Source of the DNA: JANQPD01 sp963715655
GTDB taxonomy: Bacteria > Bacteroidota > Bacteroidia > Flavobacteriales > Schleiferiaceae
Assembly: GCA_963715655.1 (NCBI GenBank)
Contig: OY970262.1
Coordinates: forward strand, 62,001-126,000
DNA: 64,000 bases
Direction of reading: 5' to 3'
Shown: positions 34,365 to 43,398 of the stretch, piece after piece
How the letters are laid out: each line of letters starts with the position of its first letter
How positions within the stretch are numbered: position 1 is the first letter of the stretch
Notes under the pieces: generated by a model
Database searches by the model: none
Told to the model about the DNA's origin: nothing
The model's input: only the letters and a program-made list of their open reading frames with translations
Translations under genes and position numbers: made by a program

Positions 34365-34733
34365 GTAGATTCCCTTATCCTTATCAATTTTGACTTGTCC
34401 AACACTGATCGAACCTCTTAACGGCAAACCAATCTCAATTGACCTACACAATATTTCGCGCAGACTATCAAATAAAATTTCCATTCTAAAAGGGTCGTAA
34501 GGACACCAAAAAATCAGAGAATCACTAAAGTAAGCGGATTTTATACCTGGATTTCCTGCCATTGGGTGACCTCCTGGACCGATTGTTATAGCAAATTCAT
34601 AATTGTGTTGTTCAGCAACTTCAATAAGCTCCTTATATTTTGATTCAATTGCTTCAAGACCGATTTTGTAAAATAGATTTTCAAATCCTAAAACATCCAA
34701 TAAAACGACAATATGTTCTTTTTTTTCGCTCAT
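34365..34733 (-). pseudogene. Cyclase-like protein, N-terminal half (split by IS3 element)
   Basis: Starts MSEKKEHIVVLLDVLGFENL and reads to VKIDKDKGIY at the IS junction. Two Asp-containing motifs, VLLDVLGF and AYFSDSLIFW, followed by LPLRGSISVGQV, match the layout of class III nucleotide-cyclase-like proteins found in accessory and defence regions; the two Asp would be the metal ligands. That identity is inference. The IS removes the C-terminal half (32692-33110), so the gene is inactive unless the IS leaves. Confidence 0.7.
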
Positions 34734-34740
34734 TTTTTTC

Positions 34741-34803
34741 AGCTTGCAGCTAACGGTTGTATATAACACACTGTGTTATATATCACCTATATCAACCGTT
34801 GTT
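34741..34803. repeat. attC-like palindrome 2
   Basis: The outer arms AACGGTTG (34752-34759) and CAACCGTT (34793-34800) are perfectly complementary. Inside is a perfect 23-bp palindrome TATATAACACA-C-TGTGTTATATA (34760-34782). The AGCTTG preceding TAACGG is shared with palindrome 1, and in both cases a gene's ATG lies within ~25 bases on the minus strand. Confidence 0.55.
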
Positions 34804-34830
34804 TAATGGTTTAATATTCAGTGTTTTATC

Positions 34831-34986
34831 TTAAAAAATACGGTCTAATGGGTTTTTAATTTTGTAAAAGCTTTGTTGGCTTACGTGGGCATATATGGCC
34901 GTAGTTTTGGGTGATTCATGGCTTAAAAGTACTTTAATTATGCGAGTGTCGGTACCGTGATCCCTAAAATCCGCATTCCATAGCCG
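34831..34986 (-). pseudogene. Tyrosine recombinase (integrase) C-terminal relic
   Basis: The frame reads DHGTDTRIIKVLLSHESPKT, then TAIYAHVSQQSFYKIKNPLD and a stop at 34831. This is the end of a phage/XerC-type integrase: the HGTD region, the LLSH motif and the catalytic Tyr in AIYAHVS are all recognisable. Upstream (beyond ~34986) the frame is broken, so only the last ~50 residues survive. It faces the cassette-like island. Confidence 0.8.
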
Positions 34987-34989
34987 CTA

Positions 34990-35285
34990 CCATCTATACA
35001 ATCATTGTAATCTGTGGCAACCTTCTTTTGCCGCCCCTTTGCGCTTCCTCCTTTGCGACATAGCGAGAAATGCAGCTAAACTCCCCTCATCCTAGCTAAC
35101 GCGGTTTTGCAATCCGTGCTTCCAATTATTTTTAATAGTAGCAAAACATAAAATTAGGCACGCTTTGAAATATAATTTCACTCTTTTCCTACCATGTGAT
35201 TTGGCAAGGGTCAAATTAGGCAGTTTAAAGCGAATGTATTGCAAATGGACACTAGCCGGAAATTGCAATAAAACTTAACACCTAA
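34990..35285. other. Gene-free interval with decayed repeat
   Basis: At 35008-35020 TAATCTGTGGCAA repeats the sequence that follows the GxxExxY unit (19000-19012). It is followed by CTTTGCG, CCTTTGCGA and GCGAGAAA pieces resembling that unit's right inverted repeat. The rest holds nothing I can support before the M28 peptidase stop. Confidence 0.4.
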
Positions 35286-36713
35286 TTATTCCCCCACAAG
35301 GTCGTACTTATCAAGTAAAAAGATTAGGCTGGCCAATGCTCCTGAGCCCAATTCAAGCTCACGAGCGTTTACCTGCTCTAACACATCTAAGGCAGAATGG
35401 TGTACTTCAAAATAACGCTGGCTATCTGGGCGAAGGCCAATCATGACGGTTTCATCTTCAATTTGAGCAATATCGGCACCACCGCCACCTTTGCCAAATT
35501 GATGCAGGCCGTAAGGTTCTAGCAACGTTCTAAATTCTTTTATAGCATCTGTAACACTGTCGCTTCCGCTGATGCTAATACCACGTGGGGTAAAGCCTCC
35601 CGCATCGCTTTCTATTGCCAATACGTGGTTTTCTCCCGCAAGGGTAGCCTGTTTTGCGTATTCCTTGGCGCCACTTAGGCCAAATTCTTCATTCATAAAA
35701 AATACCACCCGCAGAGTGCGTTTGGGTAAAATATTGTTTTGCTTTAGTAGATAGGCTGCTTCTAAGGCGTGCATGCAGCCTGCGCCATCATCATGTCCGC
35801 CTGTGCCTAAATCCCAACTATCAATGTGGCCGCCTATCACTATAACTTCTTCGGGTTTCTCCCTTCCGGGGATTTCAGCGATGAGGTTGTACGAGTAACT
35901 GCTGTCTTGCCATGCACAGTTCATTTTAAACGTGGCGTTTACTTTTTCAGCTTTCAAAGCTGCGCTAAGTTTTTCAGCATCTATAGTGCTAATGGCTGCT
36001 GCCGGTATTTTAGTTTCTGCTCCATCATACGTCATGCTGCCCGTATGTGGGTATTGGTTTATACTGCTGCTTAGCGACCGTATTAACACACCCGAGGCTC
36101 CGCGTTTGCTTGCCTCTACGGCTCCTGCCCAGCGTTGCTTTACCGCATTTCCGTAAGCATTAAAAGTGCTAATAAAAGCGGGGTTCATCGGAATGTTGTA
36201 AAAGGCAATTTTACCCTTTAAATCCAAACTATCCAATTGATTGAAATCAGTGATTTCTGCTACCTCTGCCGAAAGGCCGCCCTTTGGGGTAGCTACTGAA
36301 CCGCCTAAGGCGCATAAACGCAATTCAGTATTAGTAAAGCCAGCGGAAAACGAACCTGTTTCTTTAGCACCTCTTGTCCATACCGGAACTTTTACTCTTT
36401 GTAACCTTACCGTAAAACCAAGTTTTTCAGCAATTACCGCAAAGTCTTTTACTGCTTGCGTAGCTTGTGGAGAACCTGTTAATCTTGGCCCATTTTCAGT
36501 GAGTTGCGTAAGCCATTTATACCCTTGTTGGTTGGTAAGTGCTTGTTGGTATAAAGACTTTATAATTTGTGCGTCCGAAGTGTCGGCTTGAGAGAAGGCG
36601 GAGATGGTGAAAGTGAAAGTAAGTAACAGGGTGAAAGCCAGCTTGCCGAAGGAACTGGAGAATCTAAAAGCACTTTTTGGTGAAGAATCACGAACTGTAA
36701 AAATGGAATACAT
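35286..36713 (-). CDS. M28 family zinc aminopeptidase, secreted
   Basis: 475 residues from ATG 36713. The chosen start gives a long basic leader then FTLLLTFTFTISAFSQ, so it is exported. A PA insert (~130-290) precedes the M28 core. Metal ligands are in VIGGHIDSWDLGTGGHDDGA (His and Asp), NEEFGLSG (Glu pair), ESDAGGF (Asp) and FEVHHSALD (His). Typical bimetallic aminopeptidase acting on peptides in the periplasm or outside. It lies 29 bases downstream of the DUF819 gene and is probably cotranscribed with it. Confidence 0.9.
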   Translation of the reverse strand: MYSIFTVRDSSPKSAFRFSSSFGKLAFTLLLTFTFTISAFSQADTSDAQIIKSLYQQALTNQQGYKWLTQLTENGPRLTGSPQATQAVKDFAVIAEKLGFTVRLQRVKVPVWTRGAKETGSFSAGFTNTELRLCALGGSVATPKGGLSAEVAEITDFNQLDSLDLKGKIAFYNIPMNPAFISTFNAYGNAVKQRWAGAVEASKRGASGVLIRSLSSSINQYPHTGSMTYDGAETKIPAAAISTIDAEKLSAALKAEKVNATFKMNCAWQDSSYSYNLIAEIPGREKPEEVIVIGGHIDSWDLGTGGHDDGAGCMHALEAAYLLKQNNILPKRTLRVVFFMNEEFGLSGAKEYAKQATLAGENHVLAIESDAGGFTPRGISISGSDSVTDAIKEFRTLLEPYGLHQFGKGGGGADIAQIEDETVMIGLRPDSQRYFEVHHSALDVLEQVNARELELGSGALASLIFLLDKYDLVGE

Positions 36714-36742
36714 AAAATGGGGTAATGTAAAAGAGCTGATTT

Positions 36743-37996
36743 TTAGTTTGAAGCGGCTTGCATTAATAATCCACACAAGTATGCACCATACGTGCCCAAA
36801 GCATAACCCAATACTGCAAGTAAAACACCAACGGGCGCTAAGCTTGGGTGAAAAGCACCCGCAACAATTGGAGCTGAGGCAGCGCCACCAACGTTGGCCT
36901 GACTACCCACCGCGATAAAGAAGAACGGTGCTTTTATTAATTTACCCACAAGGAGCAAAAGGCTTACGTGAATTAACATCCAAATAATGCCCACCATAAA
37001 CAAACCGGGGTTATCAAAAATGGCCAATACATTCATTTTCATACCGATGGTAGCTACCAAAATGTACAGCATGGCACTACCAATTTTAGATGCGCCCGCG
37101 CCCTCGTATTTAGATACTTTGGTAAAGGAGAGCACAATGCCAATGGTAGTAGAAATAACGATGAGCCAAAAGAAACCGCTGGTTAAGCTAAATTTGGCAA
37201 GCTGTGGATAATTTGCTTCAATAAACGGTGCAATTAAATCAGCACAAAAATGACCTATCCCGGTTGCACCTAAACCGATAGCAAGAATAATCATAATATC
37301 AGTAAGCGTGGGTATTTTAGAAATGCTCAATTGGTAATTCTCCACCTTTTGGCGCAGCTTATCTACTGAGGAGGAGTCGGCCTTAAACCAACCATCTACT
37401 TTTTTGCTCATGCCTGCTCCATACAGTAAAAAAGCCATCCAAATGTTAGCTACAATTACATCTACGGCAATGGTTGCCGAAAAGAGTTCGCCACTAGGTT
37501 TAAACACTTCAAACATGGCTGCTTGATTTGCACCACCGCCAATCCAACTTCCGGCTATGGTGCTGAGTCCACGCCATACTTCATCGGGGCCTTGACCACC
37601 TACTACATCTGGCGCAAAAGTGCTGGTAATAAGTATAGCAATAGGGCCACCAATTACAATACCTACCGTTCCGGTTAGAAACATTAAACCTGCTTTGGCG
37701 CGGAGTTTCCAAATTTCTTTGAGGTCGATACTCAGCGTAAGCAACACTAAAGAAGTAGGTAATAAATACCGCGAAGCCACAAAGTATAATTCACTTTGTT
37801 CGCCATCTATTACGCCCAGTGAATTGAATATAGAAGGAATAAAATAGCATAATAGTAAAGCCGGTATGTAGGTGTAAAACTTTTGCCAAAAAGGTGTTTT
37901 ACTGCTTGAGGTAAAAAACACAAAACCAAGAATGAGGGCTAAAAAACCAAGTACTACGGCATCATTGGTTAAAAAGGGTGTAGCTGTTTCTTCCAT
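36743..37996 (-). CDS. DUF819 family membrane protein
   Basis: 417 residues with about 11-12 membrane helices. Family motifs: YLLPTSLVLLTLSIDLKEIW, the GSWIGGGANQAAMFEVF loop, and SQANVGGAASAPIVAGAF, a pair of Gly/Ala-rich re-entrant loops shared by DUF819 (YjcL) and related gluconate-type carriers. Probably a transporter; the substrate is unknown. Pairing with a secreted peptidase hints at a peptide or amino-acid product, which is only inference. Confidence 0.9.
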   Translation of the reverse strand: MEETATPFLTNDAVVLGFLALILGFVFFTSSSKTPFWQKFYTYIPALLLCYFIPSIFNSLGVIDGEQSELYFVASRYLLPTSLVLLTLSIDLKEIWKLRAKAGLMFLTGTVGIVIGGPIAILITSTFAPDVVGGQGPDEVWRGLSTIAGSWIGGGANQAAMFEVFKPSGELFSATIAVDVIVANIWMAFLLYGAGMSKKVDGWFKADSSSVDKLRQKVENYQLSISKIPTLTDIMIILAIGLGATGIGHFCADLIAPFIEANYPQLAKFSLTSGFFWLIVISTTIGIVLSFTKVSKYEGAGASKIGSAMLYILVATIGMKMNVLAIFDNPGLFMVGIIWMLIHVSLLLLVGKLIKAPFFFIAVGSQANVGGAASAPIVAGAFHPSLAPVGVLLAVLGYALGTYGAYLCGLLMQAASN

Positions 37997-38211
37997 ATAA
38001 AATTTTGCTTTGCGCGAATGTAGGAATTAGTTTGGAGTAGAGAGAGTGGGGAGTTGGGAATCAGGAGAAAGGAATCAGGAGCTGGGAATGAGGAGTCTAA
38101 TAACAAGTTGGGGGGCTTTGTGGGAACAAGTAGGAAACGCGGGAAGTTGAAAGCAAAAGAAACGGTTTAAAGACCACTGATTGCTAACGACTTAAATCAT
38201 CTAAAACTAAC

Positions 38212-38628
38212 TTACTGAACTTGTTTTGGCCTACCTTTTTGTTTTATTTGAAAGGCAAAAGGTGGTTTTTTATGTTGAATAGTGTCCAAAATAAAAGGCC
38301 AATGTTTTGCCAAAGCCTCCACCATTTGCCAAACGGACATGCCTTGCTTTTTGCTTGTTCCTCGTAATAAAAACAGTCCTATTTTTTGTTGTCGGTACAG
38401 CTCCATTTCGTGTTTACGCTTGGTAAGATGTACATCCTGAGTAATTACAAAGCTTTTTTGTGTTTGGATTAATTTAAGCCAATCTTCATCTTTTATTCCG
38501 TTATAATGCTCGTGTGGCAGGTATTTTACTTCTGCCTTTACATTGACTTTCAGGCCTTCAAACTTTTGAATTAAGCCAAAGCCATTCGCTAAATGTGAAG
38601 GTATATTTTCGTCAAAGTAAATAATCAC
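38212..38628 (-). CDS. PIN-like toxin (DUF5615 / VapC45-type)
   Basis: 138 residues. The conserved acidic pattern is IYFDENIPSHLANGF near the start, KDEDWLKLIQTQKSFVIT and the TQDVHLTKRKHEM motif, as in DUF5615/PIN_10 nucleases. Expected to be an RNase toxin, neutralised by the upstream DUF433 protein whose stop overlaps its start by 4 bases. The basic tail (KQKGRPKQVQ) is unusual. Intact. Confidence 0.8.
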   Translation of the reverse strand: MIIYFDENIPSHLANGFGLIQKFEGLKVNVKAEVKYLPHEHYNGIKDEDWLKLIQTQKSFVITQDVHLTKRKHEMELYRQQKIGLFLLRGTSKKQGMSVWQMVEALAKHWPFILDTIQHKKPPFAFQIKQKGRPKQVQ

Positions 38629-39305
38629 GCAGCTTTATTTCTATCACAATACTGAATTGCATCCTCCACTTCCTTTTCAGAAATTTCAAAGATTAAAGCG
38701 ATGTAAGGTATAGGATCTCCAGCTAAAATATGATTGTGTAATACTTCCGGATAAATGTTTTTACTATTCAAAACCGGATGTCCGAATTTTCGATGCGGAT
38801 CCACTACAACAGAAGTTCCTTTGCCCATGGGCCAAAATTTAGAAGCCATTTCGGCTCCGTCAAATTCTAGGTTTTTAAAAAATTGTTTAATCAAAATTAA
38901 ATTAAACTGGTTGGTGCCGTCCAAACTCAATGTGTCTTCACCAATGGTCAAGAATATTTTTTTACCATCGGTATTTATGCCTTGTAGTAAATCTTTTTGC
39001 GCAAACGGAAAGGCGGTATTGTGTTTTTTTGATAATTCAAGATGCGCTTTTAAAACATCTTTAGTTTTTACACCAGCCTCGGCTAATTGCATCATCACGT
39101 AAAATTCCACTAACGTGTGAAAACTTACAGCACGAGAATTATCTACTTCCCACGAGTATTTTTTACCAAACGCTTTACCCAATGTACCATCCCAATATGT
39201 TAACATATACCTACGTACTTTATCATAAGGTATTTGCAATATATGGGCTATTTCAGGCGCGGTGTAGCAACCTTTGCCAATGGTTAATGTGTTTTCGAAA
39301 TTCAT
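38625..39305 (-). CDS. DUF433-type antitoxin
   Basis: 226 residues. The N-terminal MerR-like helix-turn-helix (YTAPEIAHILQIPYDKVRRY) is followed by a middle domain and a C-terminal DUF433 (HPVLNSKNIYPEVLHNHILA, then IALIFEISEKEVEDAIQYC). This layout is that of VapB45-like antitoxins, which bind both DNA and the PIN toxin. Encoded first and overlapping the toxin by 4 bases. Confidence 0.85.
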   Translation of the reverse strand: MNFENTLTIGKGCYTAPEIAHILQIPYDKVRRYMLTYWDGTLGKAFGKKYSWEVDNSRAVSFHTLVEFYVMMQLAEAGVKTKDVLKAHLELSKKHNTAFPFAQKDLLQGINTDGKKIFLTIGEDTLSLDGTNQFNLILIKQFFKNLEFDGAEMASKFWPMGKGTSVVVDPHRKFGHPVLNSKNIYPEVLHNHILAGDPIPYIALIFEISEKEVEDAIQYCDRNKAA

Positions 39306-39457
39306 TTTAGTTTTAGGAGTAGATTACAAATTTAGAGTAAACTACCGTGCCAACAAAGATGGATTTTTAAAATTGCCACCGGTTTTAATTCAAAGCTATT
39401 AGGAGTGTTGCTCGTAATCAACTAATTAGCTAAAAAAAATACGAATGTTCACCTATT

Positions 39458-39853
39458 TCACCCCTCCTCAATATCCCTAATATGATGCTCCAACGCTTTT
39501 ATGGAAATTTGGATTTCCATGATGAGTAGCGCCAACGAAATAATCCAAAGAATGAGGGCTATACCGAATACCCAAACGGCAATGATTTGCTGATTTATGT
39601 AAATTAAAAACATGGTAAGCACGCATAATAATAAGCTAGAAATGCCAAAAATTTGCATGGAGCGGGTTAGATAAAGACGTTGTTTTAGGTTTTTTATTTG
39701 CGCTACAATTTGAGGGTCTTTTTGCTTTTGATAACGGTCGTGCAAGCCACGCACCACACTGGCGTAAGCCAAAAAACGATTGGTGTAAGCCAGCATTATA
39801 AGTGAAATAGCCGAAAAAAGAACCGCGGGAGTAGTAAGCGTAAGTTCTTGCAT
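39458..39853 (-). CDS. DUF2721 membrane protein
   Basis: 131 residues from ATG 39853. Three helices with the DUF2721 signature: TPAVLFSAISLIMLAYTNRF, then RLYLTRSMQIFGISSLLLCV and a final helix before a charged tail (LEHHIRDIEEG). Small inner-membrane protein of unknown role. Confidence 0.85.
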   Translation of the reverse strand: MQELTLTTPAVLFSAISLIMLAYTNRFLAYASVVRGLHDRYQKQKDPQIVAQIKNLKQRLYLTRSMQIFGISSLLLCVLTMFLIYINQQIIAVWVFGIALILWIISLALLIMEIQISIKALEHHIRDIEEG

Positions 39854-39932
39854 GTAAGGAGCATTAAAAACCAAAAAGTAAGAGTACTGATTTTTAAGCA
39901 AGCGCAAGAAATTAATATGAAAATTTTACGCC

Positions 39933-40607
39933 TTAAATGGTATTGTCAGAAACGAAAAGCTGACGCAACATCCCCAAGTGACAAAACAAAACCACCGGCA
40001 CCACAAACCCGGGCAACAGCACAAACGGAAAACGCAACAAAGCTATATTGGGTTGCTCAAAAGCAAACTGCTGAAAGGGAAATGGCGCTGATAAAATGGC
40101 GTTGCTAATAATATTTAATAGTAAGGCCAAAGAGGCAATGTTCCAAAAAATGAGGAAGCCACGACTCAAGCGCTTTTTTACAAATCCGAAGTAATAAATA
40201 AATGGAGCAGTTAATCCGGCTAAAACATCAAAGTTTCTACCAGAAAAAGTCATGAGTTCGGGAATTAAGTTTTGGGTAAACAAACCAAAAAGGATTAACT
40301 CCACTGGAATTCTGATAGTGTGTAACAACGTTAATTTTTGAAAATTTAGGCTGTTTAAAACACGTTTACCTTTTCCCGTAAGGAAAAGTAAAAGCAGCGT
40401 AATAATTGGTGGCCCTAGTACCAAAATAAATCTGGGCGGAAACGCTTCGGTGTTTTTATAAAAGCCGGTTAAGGAAATGCCTGATTGTGCCAATATCCAA
40501 ACAGCCAGAAATACCAAAATAGCTTTTGAGGGTTTTGCCCAACGGGCAAAACCCAAATAAGTAAGCACTACTACTGCTATAAAACTCATGCTTAAAAACA
40601 AAAGCAT
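39933..40607 (-). CDS. Polytopic membrane protein, unknown family
   Basis: 224 residues with about six or seven hydrophobic helices, including WILAQSGISLTGFYKN and RFPFVLLPGFVVPVVLFCHL. The spacing of features (short loops, YFGFVKKR) is conserved in Bacteroidota hypotheticals. Function unknown. Four bases downstream of the DUF1569 gene, so coexpressed. Confidence 0.7.
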   Translation of the reverse strand: MLLFLSMSFIAVVVLTYLGFARWAKPSKAILVFLAVWILAQSGISLTGFYKNTEAFPPRFILVLGPPIITLLLLFLTGKGKRVLNSLNFQKLTLLHTIRIPVELILFGLFTQNLIPELMTFSGRNFDVLAGLTAPFIYYFGFVKKRLSRGFLIFWNIASLALLLNIISNAILSAPFPFQQFAFEQPNIALLRFPFVLLPGFVVPVVLFCHLGMLRQLFVSDNTI

Positions 40608-40610
40608 CGC

Positions 40611-41066
40611 TTAAACTTCAAACTGTGCAAGGTGATGCTGCAAGTGCTTATAAAACATGGTGTTCCATTGGGCACTGCTAAGCTTGCCAAAGGAAAATGA
40701 TTCACGCTGCTCAAAATGTGCAGCGCCTAATTGTTGCGTTTTGTTGAGGTAATCTAACAAGCGCTGTTTTTCTTTTTCAAAATCTTTTTGGCTGGTTATA
40801 ATCATTTGCGGAGCAGTTTGCCCAGATTTTTTATACGGTTTATCGCCCACCACCGTGCTTTTAGCAAATAGCTTTAGCATAAACTTCACAAAACCGCTTG
40901 GCTTTTTATGGATGTCTTCAAAACTCATTTCATACACCACATTGCAGTGCGCCAACATTTGCGCAGCGCTCATTTTGCCCCAAGCAGGCTTCTTATTTAT
41001 ATCAATTCTGTTAATTCTATCCATTAAACCTTGCGTGGTTTTTGGGTTAAATACCGTGGCTTCCAT
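40611..41066 (-). CDS. DUF1569 (DinB-like) protein
   Basis: 151 residues of the DUF1569 family, a four-helix DinB-like fold. Signatures: KKPAWGKMSAAQMLAHCNVV with the His expected of the metal site, and a C-terminal FGKLSSAQWNTMFYKHLQHH with two more His. Predicted metal-binding, cytoplasmic; function unknown. Confidence 0.85.
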   Translation of the reverse strand: MEATVFNPKTTQGLMDRINRIDINKKPAWGKMSAAQMLAHCNVVYEMSFEDIHKKPSGFVKFMLKLFAKSTVVGDKPYKKSGQTAPQMIITSQKDFEKEKQRLLDYLNKTQQLGAAHFEQRESFSFGKLSSAQWNTMFYKHLQHHLAQFEV

Positions 41067-41144
41067 ACTTAAAGTGCTTTATTGTTTGCACCAAAAGTAA
41101 TGGTTCCGTTTAATGGCAAACTTGCCTTATGACAAGAAATAAAC

Positions 41145-41729
41145 CTACCCTCCTTGGGCAATCTCCCTGCGTATTCGGCTAAGGGAAGTATCCGTAATAC
41201 CTAAATAACTAGCGATGTATTTGAGCGGTACCTGCTTTACTATATGGGGGCGGTCTTTTACAAATTGTAGGTAGCGATGTTTTGCTTCATCAGTTATAGT
41301 ACTAATGCTTTTGCGCTTTAGCCCAAAATAATCACGTATTAATCGTGCGCGTCCGGCCTCTCTAAAACCTTCTATGGAATTAAAGAGCTTTTGAAACGTT
41401 TCATAATCCAACTGCCAGCAAACCAAATCACTCAGGGCTTCATAGGTTTCTTTGGTAGGCATTCGCATAAAAAAAGAAGGCCAATCCATTAGGATATCTC
41501 CCTTGGTATAGAATTCTGTTGATATATCATTTCCCTCTAAATCGAGTACCGAGGCACGAGCAACACCTTCCTCTAAAAAATAATAGACCTCAGCCGTTTT
41601 TCCAGCTTTTAATACGGTATCCCCTTTGGTGAAATGCACCTTTTTAAACTGAGAAAGCACAAGCTCCATATCATTTTCTGAAAGCTTAAAGCCTTCAAAA
41701 AATGTCCTTAAAAATTGGTTGCTATGCAT
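41145..41729 (-). CDS. Crp/Fnr-family regulator
   Basis: 194 residues: cNMP-binding domain (VHFTKGDTVLKAGKTAEVYY to ~120) and a C-terminal HTH (VPLKYIASYLGITDTSLSRI). The typical Bacteroidota short Crp-like architecture. The ligand is unknown; the canonical cAMP-contact Arg/Ser pair is not evident. It is encoded 6 bases downstream of paaH on the same strand, so it may regulate or simply share that transcript. Confidence 0.9.
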   Translation of the reverse strand: MHSNQFLRTFFEGFKLSENDMELVLSQFKKVHFTKGDTVLKAGKTAEVYYFLEEGVARASVLDLEGNDISTEFYTKGDILMDWPSFFMRMPTKETYEALSDLVCWQLDYETFQKLFNSIEGFREAGRARLIRDYFGLKRKSISTITDEAKHRYLQFVKDRPHIVKQVPLKYIASYLGITDTSLSRIRREIAQGG

Positions 41730-41735
41730 ATAAGA

Positions 41736-42890
41736 CTAAAAAAAAGTTTTTCCCTCTCTCGCCATTTTGCGCAACAGCGAACTACATCTGTAACGATCTT
41801 CGTGATATTCTGCATACAGTTCGTCTAAGCCATCCACACAGTTTTGAATACCTTTTTCATCGGCCCAAGCTAAAAGCCCTTTTGGGTAATTTACGCCTTT
41901 GGTCATGGCCAAATCAATGTCGGTAGCCGATGCAATATTTAAATATGTAGCATCAGCCGCTTCATTAATTAGCATAAGCAAAATGCGGTTTAAAATCATT
42001 TCGCCCAATTTTTTATGTTTTTTGGGTTCTGGCTGTGCTGCACCATCCGCATAATCATAAAATCCTTTGCCCGTTTTTCTACCCAACCAACCGGCTTCCA
42101 CCAATCTTTTTTGTGAGAAATTGGGTTTGTAGCGCGGGTCAAAATAAAAGGCGGTAAACACACTTTCTGAAACAGCATAATTCACATCATGACCAATAAA
42201 ATCCATCAGTGTAAACGGCCCCATTCGGAAACCTCCTAACTCGGTCATGGCCCAATCTATAGTAGCAAAATCAGCAAAACCTTCTTCGTAAAGGCGCACT
42301 GCTTCTCCGTAAAACGGACGCGCTACACGGTTTACAATAAAGCCGGGAGTGTCTTTCGCCATCACCGTTACTTTTCCCCAGCTATCAATTAGTTGCTTCG
42401 CTTTTTCTTTGGTTTCCACCGATGTTTGTACCGCAGGAATAATTTCTACCAACGGCATTAAAGGCGCAGGATTGAAAAAGTGAATACCAATTACTCTCTC
42501 TGGGTTTTTAAGTGCCGAGCCAATGCTGGCAATGGAAAGCGAGGAGGTATTAGAAGCTAAAATGGTGTGCGCATCACAAATGGCTTCCAATTGCACAAAC
42601 ACTTTCTTTTTAATGTCAATATTTTCAATAATTGCTTCAATTACTAAATCGCTCCCGGCCACACTTTCCATATCGGTTACGTAGCTTATTCGGTTTAGAA
42701 TTTCCGCGTCTTCTCCATCGTTCAATCGGCCCTTTTCCACTAACCTTGCCAATATTTTTTCATGACTAGCTCTAGCCTTGTTTACCACTTCTTGTGAAGT
42801 ATCTACCAAAATTACGTCACTTCCGTTTTGAGCCGCCACTTGTGCTATGCCCGCGCCCATGGAGCCTGCGCCTATTATTGATGTTTTCAT
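41736..42890 (-). CDS. paaH: 3-hydroxyacyl-CoA dehydrogenase (PaaH-like)
   Basis: 384-residue NAD-dependent 3-hydroxyacyl-CoA dehydrogenase. N-terminal Rossmann GAGSMGAGIAQVAAQNG, catalytic His in GIHFFNPAPLMPLVEII, and two C-terminal domains (GYFDPRY-like and IASATDIDLAMTKGVNYPKG). In the phenylacetate pathway this step oxidises 3-hydroxyadipyl-CoA. The assignment as paaH rests on its being near paaG and the paaA-E cluster; other beta-oxidation roles are possible. It is followed directly by the Crp-like gene. Confidence 0.85.
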   Translation of the reverse strand: MKTSIIGAGSMGAGIAQVAAQNGSDVILVDTSQEVVNKARASHEKILARLVEKGRLNDGEDAEILNRISYVTDMESVAGSDLVIEAIIENIDIKKKVFVQLEAICDAHTILASNTSSLSIASIGSALKNPERVIGIHFFNPAPLMPLVEIIPAVQTSVETKEKAKQLIDSWGKVTVMAKDTPGFIVNRVARPFYGEAVRLYEEGFADFATIDWAMTELGGFRMGPFTLMDFIGHDVNYAVSESVFTAFYFDPRYKPNFSQKRLVEAGWLGRKTGKGFYDYADGAAQPEPKKHKKLGEMILNRILLMLINEAADATYLNIASATDIDLAMTKGVNYPKGLLAWADEKGIQNCVDGLDELYAEYHEDRYRCSSLLRKMAREGKTFF

Positions 42891-42910
42891 AATTAGTTGA
42901 TTTGTTAAAA

Positions 42911-43398
42911 TGTTGATTTGTTAATTGGTGGGTTTGGTGTTGAAATCATCTTTTCGTTTTTTTAGATAAGATATGTAACCATTGAGCAGCGCCAATAATA
43001 CGTTATGTTCATGTGTTGTTGAGTAGTTAAAATGTTGATTTGTTAATTGATGGGTTTGGTGTTGAAATCATCTTTTCGTTTTTTTAGATAAGATATGTAA
43101 CCATTGAGGAGCGCCAATAATACGTTATGTTCATGTGTTGTTGAGTAGTTAAAATGTTGATTTGTTAATTGGTGGGTTTGGTGTTAAAATCATCTTTTCG
43201 CTTTTTTAGATAAGATATGTAACCATTGAGCAGCGCCAATAATACGTTATGTTCATGTGTTGTTGAGTAGTTAAAATGTTGATTTGTTAATTGATGGGTT
43301 TGGTGTTGAAATCATCTTTTCGTTTTTTTAGATAAGATATGTAACCATTGAGCAGCGCCAGTAGTACGTTGTGTTTTTCTTCAAAATTTTTGAAAGTT
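42911..43398. repeat. 122-bp tandem repeat, four copies
   Basis: Units begin TGTTGATTTGTTAATTGRTGGG at 42911, 43033, 43155 and 43277, an exact 122-bp period. The rightmost copy contains the 3' end of the four-helix-bundle gene (stop at 43287) and diverges after ~43358, so the other three copies are tandem duplicates of that gene end plus its trailer. Copies differ by only a few substitutions (for example GGTGGG/GATGGG, GAGCAG/GAGGAG), implying recent expansion. Confidence 0.9.

Noticed and set aside
33108..34367. Target-site duplication of the IS3 element
   Set aside because: Flanks TAC and CAG (minus strand) do not match at 3 or 4 bp; frame-restoring alternatives are ambiguous, so no duplication is claimed.
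38040..38160. Purine-rich GGAATCAGGAG-type repeats
   Set aside because: Only two or three short degenerate copies; no structure or spacing beyond low complexity.
42911..43398. CRISPR array or IS remnants
   Set aside because: Exact 122-bp units with no unique spacers; the sequence derives from the neighbouring gene's 3' end.
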